Positions 15,924 through 23,749 of a DNA stretch of 37,168 nt are shown one piece after another (positions within the stretch are counted from its first letter, which is position 1; each line of letters starts with the position of its first letter). The notes beneath the pieces were generated by a model. That model made no database searches and was not told where the DNA came from. It worked only from the letters and a program-made list of their open reading frames with translations. Source of the stretch: Chloroflexota bacterium (GTDB lineage: Bacteria > Chloroflexota > Limnocylindria > Limnocylindrales > CSP1-4); NCBI GenBank assembly GCA_027364875.1, contig DAHXON010000017.1:8335-45502 (forward strand), read 5' to 3'. Both the position numbers and the translations under genes were made by a program.

Positions 15924-17027
15924 CTACTTGCTGAACAGGATCTCGATGACGTCGCCGTCCTTGACCGTGTAGGTCTTGCCTTCCGAGCGGAGCCGGCCGT
16001 GCTTGCGCGCCTCGGCCATGGACCGAAGCGTCAGCAGGTCCTCATAGGGCACGACTTCGGCGCGGATGAAGCCACGGGCAAGGTCCGTGTGGATTGCCCC
16101 GGCGGCATCCACCGACGACGACCCGTCCGGGATCGGCCAGGCCCGCACCTCGTCGGGTCCGGCGGTCAGGAACGAGATCAGGCCGAGCAGCCGGTAGCTG
16201 AGTCGAATGACGCGGTCCAGGCTCGACTCCGCGAGACCGAGCTCGTCCATGAAGACCGACGCCTCCTCCGGATCGAGCTCGCCGAGCTCCATCTCGATCT
16301 TGGCCGAGAGAGCGTCCACGATGGTCCCGCTGTGCTTGTAGCGATCCGAAATGGCCGCCACGATCTCCGCCTCTCGCGAGAGATCCGACTCGCCCACGTT
16401 GAGCAACACCAGAACGGGCTTCTGAGTGAGGAACCGGAAGCCCCTGATCGCCTTCTCTTCCTCGGGGGCGATGTCCGCGTCGCGGAGAGGCCGCCCGTCC
16501 ACGAGCCCGACGTGCAGCCGCTCGAGCAGCTCCAGCTCGCGGTCGTTGGCCTCGCGCTCGGCGGGGGTTCCATGGTGGCCGCTAGCCTTGAGCCGCTCGA
16601 GGCGCTTCTCCATGACGGAGAGGTCCGCCATGATGAACTCCAGGTCCAGTTGCTCCAGGTCCCGCCACGCATCCACCGAGCCTGCCGCGTGAGGCACCGC
16701 CGGATCTTCGAAGGCGCGAACCACGTGCAGCAGGGCGTCGGCCTCGCGCAGTCGGGCGAGCTGGTCGGCCGGCAGCTCTTCGGTGCCGACCCGGCCTTCG
16801 GTCGACGCCGGCGGGGCGGGCAGATCGAAATAGGTCACGTCGGCCTGGACGATCTTCCGGGGCTTGAAGATCTCGGCGAGCTTCGACAGGCGGTCGTCGG
16901 GAACCTTGACCGTGCCGACGTGCAGCTCCATTCCGCCGTAGCCGCCGGTCTGGGCGTGGCCTCGGGTCAGCGTGTTGAAAACGGTCGTCTTTCCCGAGCC
17001 GGCCAAACCGACGATGGCGATCTGCAT
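15924..17027 (-). CDS. ychF: Ribosome-associated ATPase YchF (OBG family)
   Basis: Universal OBG-family P-loop protein of 367 residues that hydrolyses ATP and associates with ribosomes. Visible are G1 GLAGSGKT (7-14), the coiled-coil insertion (about 140-190), the G4-equivalent LLNVGESD in place of NKxD, which is why the family prefers ATP, and the C-terminal TGS-like domain ending in KTYTVKDGDVIEILFSK. G3 is degenerate (FDLPAPP in place of DxAGL). The ATG at 17027 has GGAGG 10 nt upstream. Length and all domains are normal. It is followed closely by the yrdB-like gene. Confidence 0.94.
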   Translation of the reverse strand: MQIAIVGLAGSGKTTVFNTLTRGHAQTGGYGGMELHVGTVKVPDDRLSKLAEIFKPRKIVQADVTYFDLPAPPASTEGRVGTEELPADQLARLREADALLHVVRAFEDPAVPHAAGSVDAWRDLEQLDLEFIMADLSVMEKRLERLKASGHHGTPAEREANDRELELLERLHVGLVDGRPLRDADIAPEEEKAIRGFRFLTQKPVLVLLNVGESDLSREAEIVAAISDRYKHSGTIVDALSAKIEMELGELDPEEASVFMDELGLAESSLDRVIRLSYRLLGLISFLTAGPDEVRAWPIPDGSSSVDAAGAIHTDLARGFIRAEVVPYEDLLTLRSMAEARKHGRLRSEGKTYTVKDGDVIEILFSK

Positions 17028-17101
17028 GTGCCGCTTGCCTCCCGCTGGACGTGCGCGACCCGCGGGCCACGACTGAACGGCTCCATGCTAGCGGCTTCCG
17101 C

Positions 17102-18133
17102 CTAGTAACCGGCCTCGGGATCGACCACGAAGTCCAGCGGCTCGCCCGCCCTGAAGCGACCCAGATTCTCGCAGAAGACGTCGAACGTCCGGCGCAGGAC
17201 CGCGTCGCTCGACCAGCTCGTGTGCGGCGTCACGATGCAGTTGGAGAGCCGGTAGAAGGGCGATGACTCGGGCAGCGGTTCGTGGCGGAAGGCGTCGAGG
17301 ACCGCTCCGCCCATCGGGCCCATGCGCAGGCCCCTGACCAGCGCTGCTTCGTCGACCAGTCCGCCGCGCGACACGTTGATGAGCCAGGAGCCGGGCTTCA
17401 TGACCGAAATGGCCTGGTCGTCGATGAGCGCGGCGGTCCCGGAGGTGAGCGGCAGGGCCAGGACCACGAAGTCCGACTGGGCCAACAGTCCCGGCAAAGC
17501 GTCCGCACCGCCGAGCAGCTCGACACCCTCGATGCTTCCCGCTTCCGGGCGCCGCCGGACCGCCACGATCCGGGGCCCGAGCGGCTCGAGCAGCCGGGCG
17601 ATCTCGCAGGCGATGCCGCCGAGGCCGACGAGCCCGATGGTCGTCTCCCGAACCTCCAGCGCCTCGAGCGGCTGCCATGTCCGCTCGCGCTGAAGATCGA
17701 GCAGCTGGGGCAGGCGCCGGCAGACGGCCAGGATCATCGTCAGGACGTACTCGGCGATCGGCTGGTCGAAGACGCGCCGGCCGTTCGTGACGGTCAGGCC
17801 GCGAAGCCGGACGCAGGGCGTGAGCACGGATTCCACGCCAACGGAGACTGAGTGGATCCAGCGAAGCTTCGGCGCCCGGCCGATGAACCGGTCTAGCTGG
17901 TCGCCCCCCAGCGTCCAGCCGCGGAGCAGGACCTCCACCTCGTCGAGGGGCTCGTCCGCGACCCCCTCGGCGTTGACGGGTATGAGCCTGGTTCCCGGCG
18001 CCGCCTCCAGGATCCGCTCGCGCATGTCGCCGAACGCATCGCGGCCGGTGAGCACTGGGCTGATCGCGATGGCCAGAGGAGATCCGTTGGGGCCGTGGCC
18101 GGGACCGACAATTGCTGCCTTCTCCGCGTTCAT
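17102..18133 (-). CDS. D-2-hydroxyacid dehydrogenase
   Basis: NAD(P)-dependent D-isomer specific 2-hydroxyacid dehydrogenase of 343 residues. The Rossmann loop is GLGGIA (170-175) and the catalytic triad is R256 (VSRGGLVDE), E285 (RHEPLP) and H304 (TPHTSW). It resembles the GhrA/glyoxylate-hydroxypyruvate reductase branch more than SerA because no ACT domain follows; the substrate is not determined. The ATG at 18133 has AGGAGG 3 nt upstream. A short stem containing the stop codon (CTAGGCGG...CCGCTAG, one bulge) may aid termination. Upstream in the same direction are the zincin and murI genes. Confidence 0.9.
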   Translation of the reverse strand: MNAEKAAIVGPGHGPNGSPLAIAISPVLTGRDAFGDMRERILEAAPGTRLIPVNAEGVADEPLDEVEVLLRGWTLGGDQLDRFIGRAPKLRWIHSVSVGVESVLTPCVRLRGLTVTNGRRVFDQPIAEYVLTMILAVCRRLPQLLDLQRERTWQPLEALEVRETTIGLVGLGGIACEIARLLEPLGPRIVAVRRRPEAGSIEGVELLGGADALPGLLAQSDFVVLALPLTSGTAALIDDQAISVMKPGSWLINVSRGGLVDEAALVRGLRMGPMGGAVLDAFRHEPLPESSPFYRLSNCIVTPHTSWSSDAVLRRTFDVFCENLGRFRAGEPLDFVVDPEAGY

Positions 18134-18188
18134 CTGCCTCCTCTTGCGTCGACGACTCCGGCTCGGCGGGTGGCGGCCGCCCGAGGAC

Positions 18189-19460
18189 CTAGGCCGCGGA
18201 CTGCGGTCCGGCCGAGGCCCCGCGAACCACCCGGTCGATCCAGCGCGACGGCACCTCGATCTCCTCTGGCGTGGGCAGGTACTCCGGGCCCTGCCACAGC
18301 ATACGGAGTCCCGCGGTCCCGCTCGCCTCGGCCACGGCTCTGGTGAACTCCTCTCCCTTGCGATACTGCTCCATCTTCATGTCCATCCCGGTGATCCGCA
18401 TCATCGCTCGCTCGACGCCGGTCCGTTGCTCCCGACGGGCATGGAATCGGGCGCTGATCACCTCGACGTTCGGGACGAGGTCTCGGCCCGCTTCATCCAT
18501 GACGTAGTCCCCGAAGCCCTCGATCAGGCTCATGATCGCCTGGATCTCACGGAACTCACGTCGCTGCTCGGGGCTCATGAGCCCCTCCATCCAGGTGCCG
18601 CCGGATCCGGCGCCGCGGAGCGCGCGGCCGAGCCTTCCGGCCAGATCGTTGTTCGCGCTGCCGGCGAGCCCGGACGAGAGCGACGAGATCTGGTGCTCGA
18701 TCCTCTCGGAGAGGTACGGCCGCAGCCACGGGTGCGCCTCGAACTCGAAGGCGTGGGTGGTCTCGTGGAGGGCAATCCAGGTCCGGAACGGGTTCAGCGG
18801 CACCGCCAGGGCCGTTGCGGTCCGGCGGATGTTCTCGTCCACGAACATCAGCCGCCCAGGCTCGGACTCGGCGCTCACCAGCGCGAGGTCGTACTGGCCC
18901 AGGACGTGCTGGCCCATGAACCCCAGCAAGTAGCCGAACTGTCGGGTGGTGATTTTCCGGTTCGCGATCGCCATGGTCGACTTGATCAAGCCCGCGCCCG
19001 GTGGAACCGCCTGCGTAAGGAGATCGCCTTCGATCTTGCCGATCAGACGGGCGAACGTCGAGATGTTGGCGTGGACCCACTCGGCCCGGCTGACCACGCC
19101 GCTTCTTTCGACGATGCCGGGCAGGTCCGTCTCGAGAGCTTTGGCGAGGGCAGGCACCACCTCGGCCATTGCGGCCGCGTAGACGGGGGCCGAGCGCGCC
19201 AGATCCATCTCGTCGAGCGTGCCGGGAGCTCTGTTCACCCGGCCGACGGCTATCTGTTCGGCCGAATCCCAGTCGATCAGGCCCCGGCGAGCGGACCTCT
19301 CCGCCCGGCGTCCCAGGACGGTTGCCGCCGCCCCAACGGCCGCTCCCACGACGAACCCGACCTGGAGGAAGGAAGCACGACGCCAGCCGTGGCGGCCACG
19401 ATCCTGCGGTCGGTGGCCGCCCTGCGACTCGCGACGCTGGCCCTCCGACCGGCCGCTCAC
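18189..19460 (-). CDS. Zinc-dependent metalloprotease, F420 biosynthesis-associated (DUF2342-like)
   Basis: Zincin-type putative protease of 423 residues with HETTH (H232, E233, H236) inside IALHETTHAFEFEAHPWL. The block from LIDWDSAEQIAVGRV through RAEWVHANISTFARLI is typical of the family called coenzyme F420 biosynthesis-associated in actinobacteria. The first 30 residues are hydrophilic and basic, followed by a glycine/alanine-rich hydrophobic stretch (about 33-50) that could be a membrane anchor. The GTG at 19460 overlaps the murI stop as GTGA. The association with F420 comes from phylogenetic co-occurrence in the literature; no F420 synthesis gene is present here. Substrate unknown. Confidence 0.85.
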   Translation of the reverse strand: MSGRSEGQRRESQGGHRPQDRGRHGWRRASFLQVGFVVGAAVGAAATVLGRRAERSARRGLIDWDSAEQIAVGRVNRAPGTLDEMDLARSAPVYAAAMAEVVPALAKALETDLPGIVERSGVVSRAEWVHANISTFARLIGKIEGDLLTQAVPPGAGLIKSTMAIANRKITTRQFGYLLGFMGQHVLGQYDLALVSAESEPGRLMFVDENIRRTATALAVPLNPFRTWIALHETTHAFEFEAHPWLRPYLSERIEHQISSLSSGLAGSANNDLAGRLGRALRGAGSGGTWMEGLMSPEQRREFREIQAIMSLIEGFGDYVMDEAGRDLVPNVEVISARFHARREQRTGVERAMMRITGMDMKMEQYRKGEEFTRAVAEASGTAGLRMLWQGPEYLPTPEEIEVPSRWIDRVVRGASAGPQSAA

Positions 19461-20377
19461 GTCGCTCCGGCCCCCAGAGTCACCGCCTGAACGTCGGAGA
19501 AATCGTCCCCGAACATGCGTCGCGCGATCGTCCGGAAGGTCTCCACGTCGCCGGTCGTGAGCTGGAGATGGGTCGGCGAAGCCGCTTCCTCGTCCGGCGG
19601 CTCGTGGCCGGCCATGCCCGCGTCGGCAGCGGTGCCGCGCGACGTGCCGGGGGCCTCGAGCGCGTTCACGGACAGCAGCTCGGACAGCGACGAGGCGGTG
19701 GCCGTAGCCGAGTCGACGATGGCCACGGCCTCACCCACGCAGCCGCGAAGCGAGGCCGTCAGCAGCGGGTAGTGCGTGCAGCCGAGCAGAAGCGTGTCTA
19801 TGCGGGCCGAGGCCGGCAGAGGGAAGACGAACTCACCGTCTTCGCCACGCTCGCCGAGGAGAGGTTCGAGGGCCCTGCGGACCACCTCGTCCACGTCCGC
19901 GCCGCTCAACCGGCCGGCCTCCACGAGAGGCACCAGCGCCGGAGTGGCGTGCTCGTAAACCTCGATCGCAGGATTCTCGTCCTTGATCGCGTTGAAGTAG
20001 GCCCGCGACCGAACCGTGGCCGGAGTGGCGATCACGCCGACGCGGCGGCTCCGAGTCGCCAGGGCCACCGCGGTCGCTCCGGGACGCACGACACCAAGCA
20101 CCGGAAGATCGTAGCGGCGGCGGAAGTCAGCCAGGGCCACGGAGGTGGAGGTGTTGCAGGCCACGACCAGCGCCTTGACGTCGCGGGCGACCAGGGCGTC
20201 GAGCGCCTGGATGCTGAACCGCCTCACTTCGTCGTCTGAGCGAGTGCCGTAGGGCGCCCGTTCGTTGTCGCCGAGATAGATCGTGGACTCGAACGGGAGC
20301 CGGCGGGCAATCTCGCGAAGGACGGTCAGGCCGCCTACTCCGGAGTCGAATACACCGATTGGTCGTGGGTCGGACAC
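19457..20377 (-). CDS. murI: Glutamate racemase
   Basis: Cofactor-independent racemase supplying D-glutamate for peptidoglycan. The 306-residue protein has the FDSGVGGLTVL opening and both catalytic cysteines, C74 in ACNTSTS and C200 in LLGCTHYP. The C-terminal 40-50 residues beyond the second cysteine lobe include an Ala/Gly/Glu-rich linker (APGTSRGTAADAGMAGHE) not typical of shorter MurI proteins. The start is GTG at 20377, 4 nt after the stop of the CpaE-like gene, so it is likely co-transcribed with it. The zincin gene overlaps its stop. Confidence 0.94.
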   Translation of the reverse strand: MSDPRPIGVFDSGVGGLTVLREIARRLPFESTIYLGDNERAPYGTRSDDEVRRFSIQALDALVARDVKALVVACNTSTSVALADFRRRYDLPVLGVVRPGATAVALATRSRRVGVIATPATVRSRAYFNAIKDENPAIEVYEHATPALVPLVEAGRLSGADVDEVVRRALEPLLGERGEDGEFVFPLPASARIDTLLLGCTHYPLLTASLRGCVGEAVAIVDSATATASSLSELLSVNALEAPGTSRGTAADAGMAGHEPPDEEAASPTHLQLTTGDVETFRTIARRMFGDDFSDVQAVTLGAGAT

Positions 20378-20381
20378 GGCC

Positions 20382-21524
20382 TCAGTGTCTCACGGGGACG
20401 CCGGCAGGGTGTCCGAGGATCGCCTGCGCGGCCCGCCGGATGTCGCGGCTGACGGCCGCGTCCGGGCTGGCCACGACGAACGGCATGCCCTCGTTGTTCG
20501 CCTGGACGACCAGGCGGCCGTCGGAGACGACCTCGAAGTCGGGCCGGCGGCCCAGCGCGCGGGCCAGCTCGTCGCGCCCGATTCCGCCGCTGGAGTCGGC
20601 CCGGTTGACGAGGTACATCATCTTCTCGGGCGGATAGCCGATGGCGTTGAAGACCTCCGCGACGGCGATCGTGTTGTGGATCGTGGTGGAGTCGTAGGTC
20701 ACCAGCGACAGGACCACATCCGCTGTGTCCAGGAACTGGAGAGTGACCTCCGAGAGCGTCGCCGGAGTGTCCACGACGATGACTTCGTAAAGGCGCCGCA
20801 GCAATGAGATCGTCTTCTCGACGTCGCGCGCGCTGATCATCTCGGCCATCTCGACCCGCGGCGGCGCGAGGAGAATGTCGATCCCGGCCGGATCCCGCCA
20901 CATGACCTCGTGCAGGTCAGACTCGTGGACCCGGTCGGTCGGCAGATCGAGGATGGACGGCACGTCGCTGGGGACCTTGAGGAGGGCGCGCAGGTCCCCG
21001 TACTGGAGACTGCCGTCGATCAGGGCGGTCTTCACGTTCAGCTGAGCGACGGCGACGGCCAGGTTGAAGGCCACGGTCGTCTTGCCAACGCCGCCCTTGG
21101 GCGAAAAGACCGCCACCACCCTGCACGCGCCCGCGGCTCGCGCCTGGCGGTCCGCCAGGACGTGGCCAAACGTGTTCACCAGCTCGAATCCGCTGAATGG
21201 CAGAGTCAGGACGGCGTCTATGCCGCGGCTCGGGTCGCGGGCGATGGGGTGCTGCGGGACGGTCAGGATGACGGCCGGGATGTCGAGGCCGGAATCGCGC
21301 AGCTTCTCGATCAGCTGCGGGCCCTTGATCTTGCCCTGAAGCAGCAGGTCGATCATGACCACGTCCGGCCGGAGCTGGTGGGCGGCCTCGAGGACCTTGG
21401 AGCCGTCGCTCAGGACCTCGAGGAGCTTCACCTGCGACTGCACGCTGAGCAGATTCCGGACGTGCTGACTTACCTGGGGCACGTCCTCGGCGACGAGCAG
21501 GCGGATGGTAGAGGGGTTCGCCAC
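20382..21524 (-). CDS. CpaE/TadZ-like protein: degenerate receiver plus ParA/MinD ATPase
   Basis: 380 residues in two domains. Residues 1-125 form a response-regulator receiver with the acidic pair E13/D14 and phospho-acceptor D59, but the conserved lysine before the final Pro-Phe is leucine (LTLPFSG), so phosphorylation signalling is doubtful. Residues 135-375 form a ParA/MinD ATPase with the deviant Walker A KGGVGKTT (143-150) and the VVDTPATLSE switch. This is the layout of CpaE/TadZ, which places Tad pili at the pole, but no Tad gene lies in the window. The GTG at 21524 is preceded by TATAGT 6 nt upstream and no ribosome binding site. murI follows 4 nt downstream. Confidence 0.88.
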   Translation of the reverse strand: MANPSTIRLLVAEDVPQVSQHVRNLLSVQSQVKLLEVLSDGSKVLEAAHQLRPDVVMIDLLLQGKIKGPQLIEKLRDSGLDIPAVILTVPQHPIARDPSRGIDAVLTLPFSGFELVNTFGHVLADRQARAAGACRVVAVFSPKGGVGKTTVAFNLAVAVAQLNVKTALIDGSLQYGDLRALLKVPSDVPSILDLPTDRVHESDLHEVMWRDPAGIDILLAPPRVEMAEMISARDVEKTISLLRRLYEVIVVDTPATLSEVTLQFLDTADVVLSLVTYDSTTIHNTIAVAEVFNAIGYPPEKMMYLVNRADSSGGIGRDELARALGRRPDFEVVSDGRLVVQANNEGMPFVVASPDAAVSRDIRRAAQAILGHPAGVPVRH

Positions 21525-21530
21525 GAACCG

Positions 21531-21536
21531 ACTATA
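21531..21536 (-). promoter_or_regulatory. Candidate -10 box of the leaderless CpaE-like gene
   Basis: TATAGT on the minus strand, 5 of 6 matches to consensus, with 6 nt to the GTG start. It begins directly after the stop codon of the methyltransferase gene upstream. No TTGACA-like -35 is visible. Confidence 0.5.
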
Positions 21537-22352
21537 TCAATCTGCCGAAGCGGGTCTGCCCCGCCTCTGCGCTATCAGGATGGCCCGTTCGTCATGGGGA
21601 CCCACCGGATCGAGATCGTAGTTGCCGGCCACGACTTCAACCTTCAGGCCGGCCGACTCGGCCAGAAATCGCAGATCGTCCGCGTCGAGAAGCCGCAGCC
21701 TGTCCGTCCTGGTCCACGTCTTCGAAACCCCGCCGGGCTCGATTTCCTGATAGACGGCACTCAACTCGACATGGCCGGTCGCGGGCTCGTGGACGGCGGA
21801 AGCCATCTTCACGATCTCGTTTCCGGTCTCGGGATCCTCGCGGACGTACTCGAGGCTCAACCGCCCGTCGTAGCCGGCCAGCTCCGGGCCACTCGGCAGC
21901 CACACGTCCACCACGGCGATGCCACCCGGCACCAGGTGGCGAGCCATCGTCTCGATGGCGGCCTTCTGGTTCGGCAGGGAGGCCATCAGCAGGATCGAGT
22001 TCAGAGCCAGGATGGCCAGGCGGTATCTCGGGCCGCCGCCGAGCTGTAGCCCGACGAGGTCTGCTTCGACCAGCTCGATGCGCCGCTCGGCCTGGGGACC
22101 CGCGGCCCGAGCCGCTCGTGCCGCCCGGGCCAGCATCGCGGGGTCCAGATCCACGGCCGTAACATCGAAGCCCGCGGCTGCCAGAGGAACGGCGATCCGG
22201 CCGGAACCCGCGGCTATCTCCAGGATTGGGCCCGCGGTCCGCGCCGCCAGCGCCCGATACAACTCGACGTCGCCCGGATCCTCGATCAGGTCGACGTCGT
22301 AGAGCCTGGCCAGCGCGGCCGACTTGCTCGTGTCCGATTCTCGCGCGGCCAT
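21537..22352 (-). CDS. Class I SAM-dependent methyltransferase
   Basis: A 271-residue methyltransferase with motif I ILEIAAGSGRIAVPLA (about 43-58), the acidic residue at the end of strand 2 (VTAVDLDPAML), motif for strand 4 (YRLAILALNSI) and post-motif MARHLVPGGIAVVDVW. The C-terminal half (about 165-260) forms the mixed strand region found in small-molecule methyltransferases of this type. The substrate is not recognisable. The ATG at 22352 has no ribosome binding site; TAGGCT lies 7 nt upstream. The stop codon is 12 nt from the start of the CpaE-like gene. Confidence 0.88.
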   Translation of the reverse strand: MAARESDTSKSAALARLYDVDLIEDPGDVELYRALAARTAGPILEIAAGSGRIAVPLAAAGFDVTAVDLDPAMLARAARAARAAGPQAERRIELVEADLVGLQLGGGPRYRLAILALNSILLMASLPNQKAAIETMARHLVPGGIAVVDVWLPSGPELAGYDGRLSLEYVREDPETGNEIVKMASAVHEPATGHVELSAVYQEIEPGGVSKTWTRTDRLRLLDADDLRFLAESAGLKVEVVAGNYDLDPVGPHDERAILIAQRRGRPASAD

Positions 22353-22359
22353 CGCGGCA

Positions 22360-22365
22360 AGCCTA
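22360..22365 (-). promoter_or_regulatory. Candidate -10 box of the leaderless methyltransferase gene
   Basis: TAGGCT on the minus strand with 7 nt to the ATG. The match to consensus is modest and no -35 was recognised. The 120-nt gap around it also holds the inverted repeat GGCACC/GGTGCC near 22409-22434, of unknown meaning. Confidence 0.35.
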
Positions 22366-22472
22366 CCGCTTCCGACGGGTAGCCGTACGCGATATGGGGG
22401 CGACAGGGCACCAAGGCGCCATATGCGGTGCCTCGTCTGAGCAGGCTGCCAGGGCCGGGCGCGAAAGCGTGG

Positions 22473-22847
22473 TCAGCGTTCCATCGAGAGAGCGATCTCC
22501 GCGAGGAGCACCAGGACGACCACGAAGACCACGATGGGAAGGCTCAGGATCTCCTGGATCCGCAGGGCCACGAACAGCGCCACGACGGCCGCAACCCAGC
22601 TCCCGCGCCGGATCGCGCGGCTCCAATCGCCGATCAAGGCGATCCGGCGGTGTCGGGCGAACGACCACAGCCAGAACACGGGCACGACCGTGCAGCCGCA
22701 GGCCAGGCCGATGAAGCCTGCCCCCACGAGAGCGTTCGTCGGGTTGTCCTTCGGATAGGTGGTCGTGACGATCTGGGCGACGGCGAGCCAGGCCACGATC
22801 GCGGCCGCGATGAAGAAGAGATTTCCGACGCGATCCCTGGCTCGCAC
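22473..22847 (-). CDS. Small four-TM membrane protein of unknown function
   Basis: 124-residue integral membrane protein with hydrophobic segments at about 8-25, 38-58, 82-97 and 101-119, and a basic cytoplasmic loop (FARHRRIALIGDWSRAIRRG) between the second and third. No enzymatic motif. The GTG at 22847 is chosen because AGGAGG lies 5 nt upstream; the frame is open to 23225, but that portion is an arginine-rich shadow of the HAD gene. A GTG at 22853 overlaps the ribosome binding site and is less likely. It lies 53 nt after the HAD gene in the same direction. Confidence 0.78.
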   Translation of the reverse strand: MRARDRVGNLFFIAAAIVAWLAVAQIVTTTYPKDNPTNALVGAGFIGLACGCTVVPVFWLWSFARHRRIALIGDWSRAIRRGSWVAAVVALFVALRIQEILSLPIVVFVVVLVLLAEIALSMER

Positions 22848-22900
22848 TCTCACCTCCTCTTCCGCTGCGCCGGCTTCTCCGCTCGGCCTGCCGGGACGCG

Positions 22901-23749
22901 CTAGTCGGGCGCGGCGCCGGCCTCGTCCATACCGAGAGCTCGCTCGAGATCCAGGATGGTGTCGATCGTGACGTCCGGAATGGCCTCCGGTGCGGGCATC
23001 GCGACCGGCAGCGGCGAGTCCACAGGCTTCTCCCGAACCCAGGCCGTTCGCCAGCCCATCGCCTGGGCTCCGGCCACGTCCGCGCCCGTGTCGTCGCCGA
23101 CGTGGATTATCCGGGGTCCGGAGGCTACCGCGAGCTCTCGGGCCGCAATCTCGAAGATCAAGGGCCGTGGCTTGATGGCGCCTACTCGATGAGAGACCAC
23201 CACGGCCGTCAGATACCTGCGCCACCGGGCCCGCTCCAGGAACCGCTCCACGGACAGGGTCAGCGGCCAGTTGGAGACGACCGCAAGGCGGTAGCGGCGG
23301 GCCATCCTCTCGAGCATCGGTCCGACCAGCGGCGGGACGGGCGTGACCGCCACGAAGGCGTCGGCGTACGCCTGCAGCACGAGGTCCACGTCCGGTTCGA
23401 CGACTAGGGTCTTCAGGGCCGCGTCGTCCCAGCGCCCGCTCGCGTCCGGAGCGGCGATTCCCCGCAACGTCGCCAGGACTCGCCGGGCTCGGACGTCCAT
23501 ATCCGCCTCGCGTCCCTCCGGCACGTCCTGCTCGAACTGGCGCATTCGCTCCACTCCCCAGACGCGGGCGAACTCCGCGGCAGAGGATCCGGCGAGCTCA
23601 GCGCATCTGGAGGCGGTCATCGCCAGCACCTCGCCCATCGGGCCGCCGGGAAATGGCACCAGGGTGTTGCCGAAGTCGAACGAGACGGCCTCCAGGTCCG
23701 GAAAGCGCTCGACGCTTCGCCGCGGCACCGAGCGGCTAACCTCGCTCAT
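22901..23749 (-). CDS. HAD-superfamily hydrolase
   Basis: Haloacid dehalogenase-like hydrolase of 282 residues with nucleophile D25 in FDFGNTLVP, motif II VVSNWP, the motif III lysine in GAIKPRP and motif IV HVGDDTGADVAGAQAMGW. The usual second aspartate of motif I (DxD) is glycine (DFG), a change known in YihX-like HAD phosphatases. A helical cap lies between motifs I and II. Probable phosphatase of unknown substrate. The ATG at 23749 overlaps the UvrD-nuclease stop as ATGA; the frame extends to 23932 only within that gene. Coupled translation with the helicase is likely, but a functional link is not evident. Confidence 0.88.
   Translation of the reverse strand: MSEVSRSVPRRSVERFPDLEAVSFDFGNTLVPFPGGPMGEVLAMTASRCAELAGSSAAEFARVWGVERMRQFEQDVPEGREADMDVRARRVLATLRGIAAPDASGRWDDAALKTLVVEPDVDLVLQAYADAFVAVTPVPPLVGPMLERMARRYRLAVVSNWPLTLSVERFLERARWRRYLTAVVVSHRVGAIKPRPLIFEIAARELAVASGPRIIHVGDDTGADVAGAQAMGWRTAWVREKPVDSPLPVAMPAPEAIPDVTIDTILDLERALGMDEAGAAPD

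Noticed and set aside
22409-22434. GGCACC/GGTGCC inverted repeat as a terminator of the four-TM gene
   Set aside because: Only 6 bp with a 14-nt loop, 39 nt from the stop and no T-run; too weak to call.
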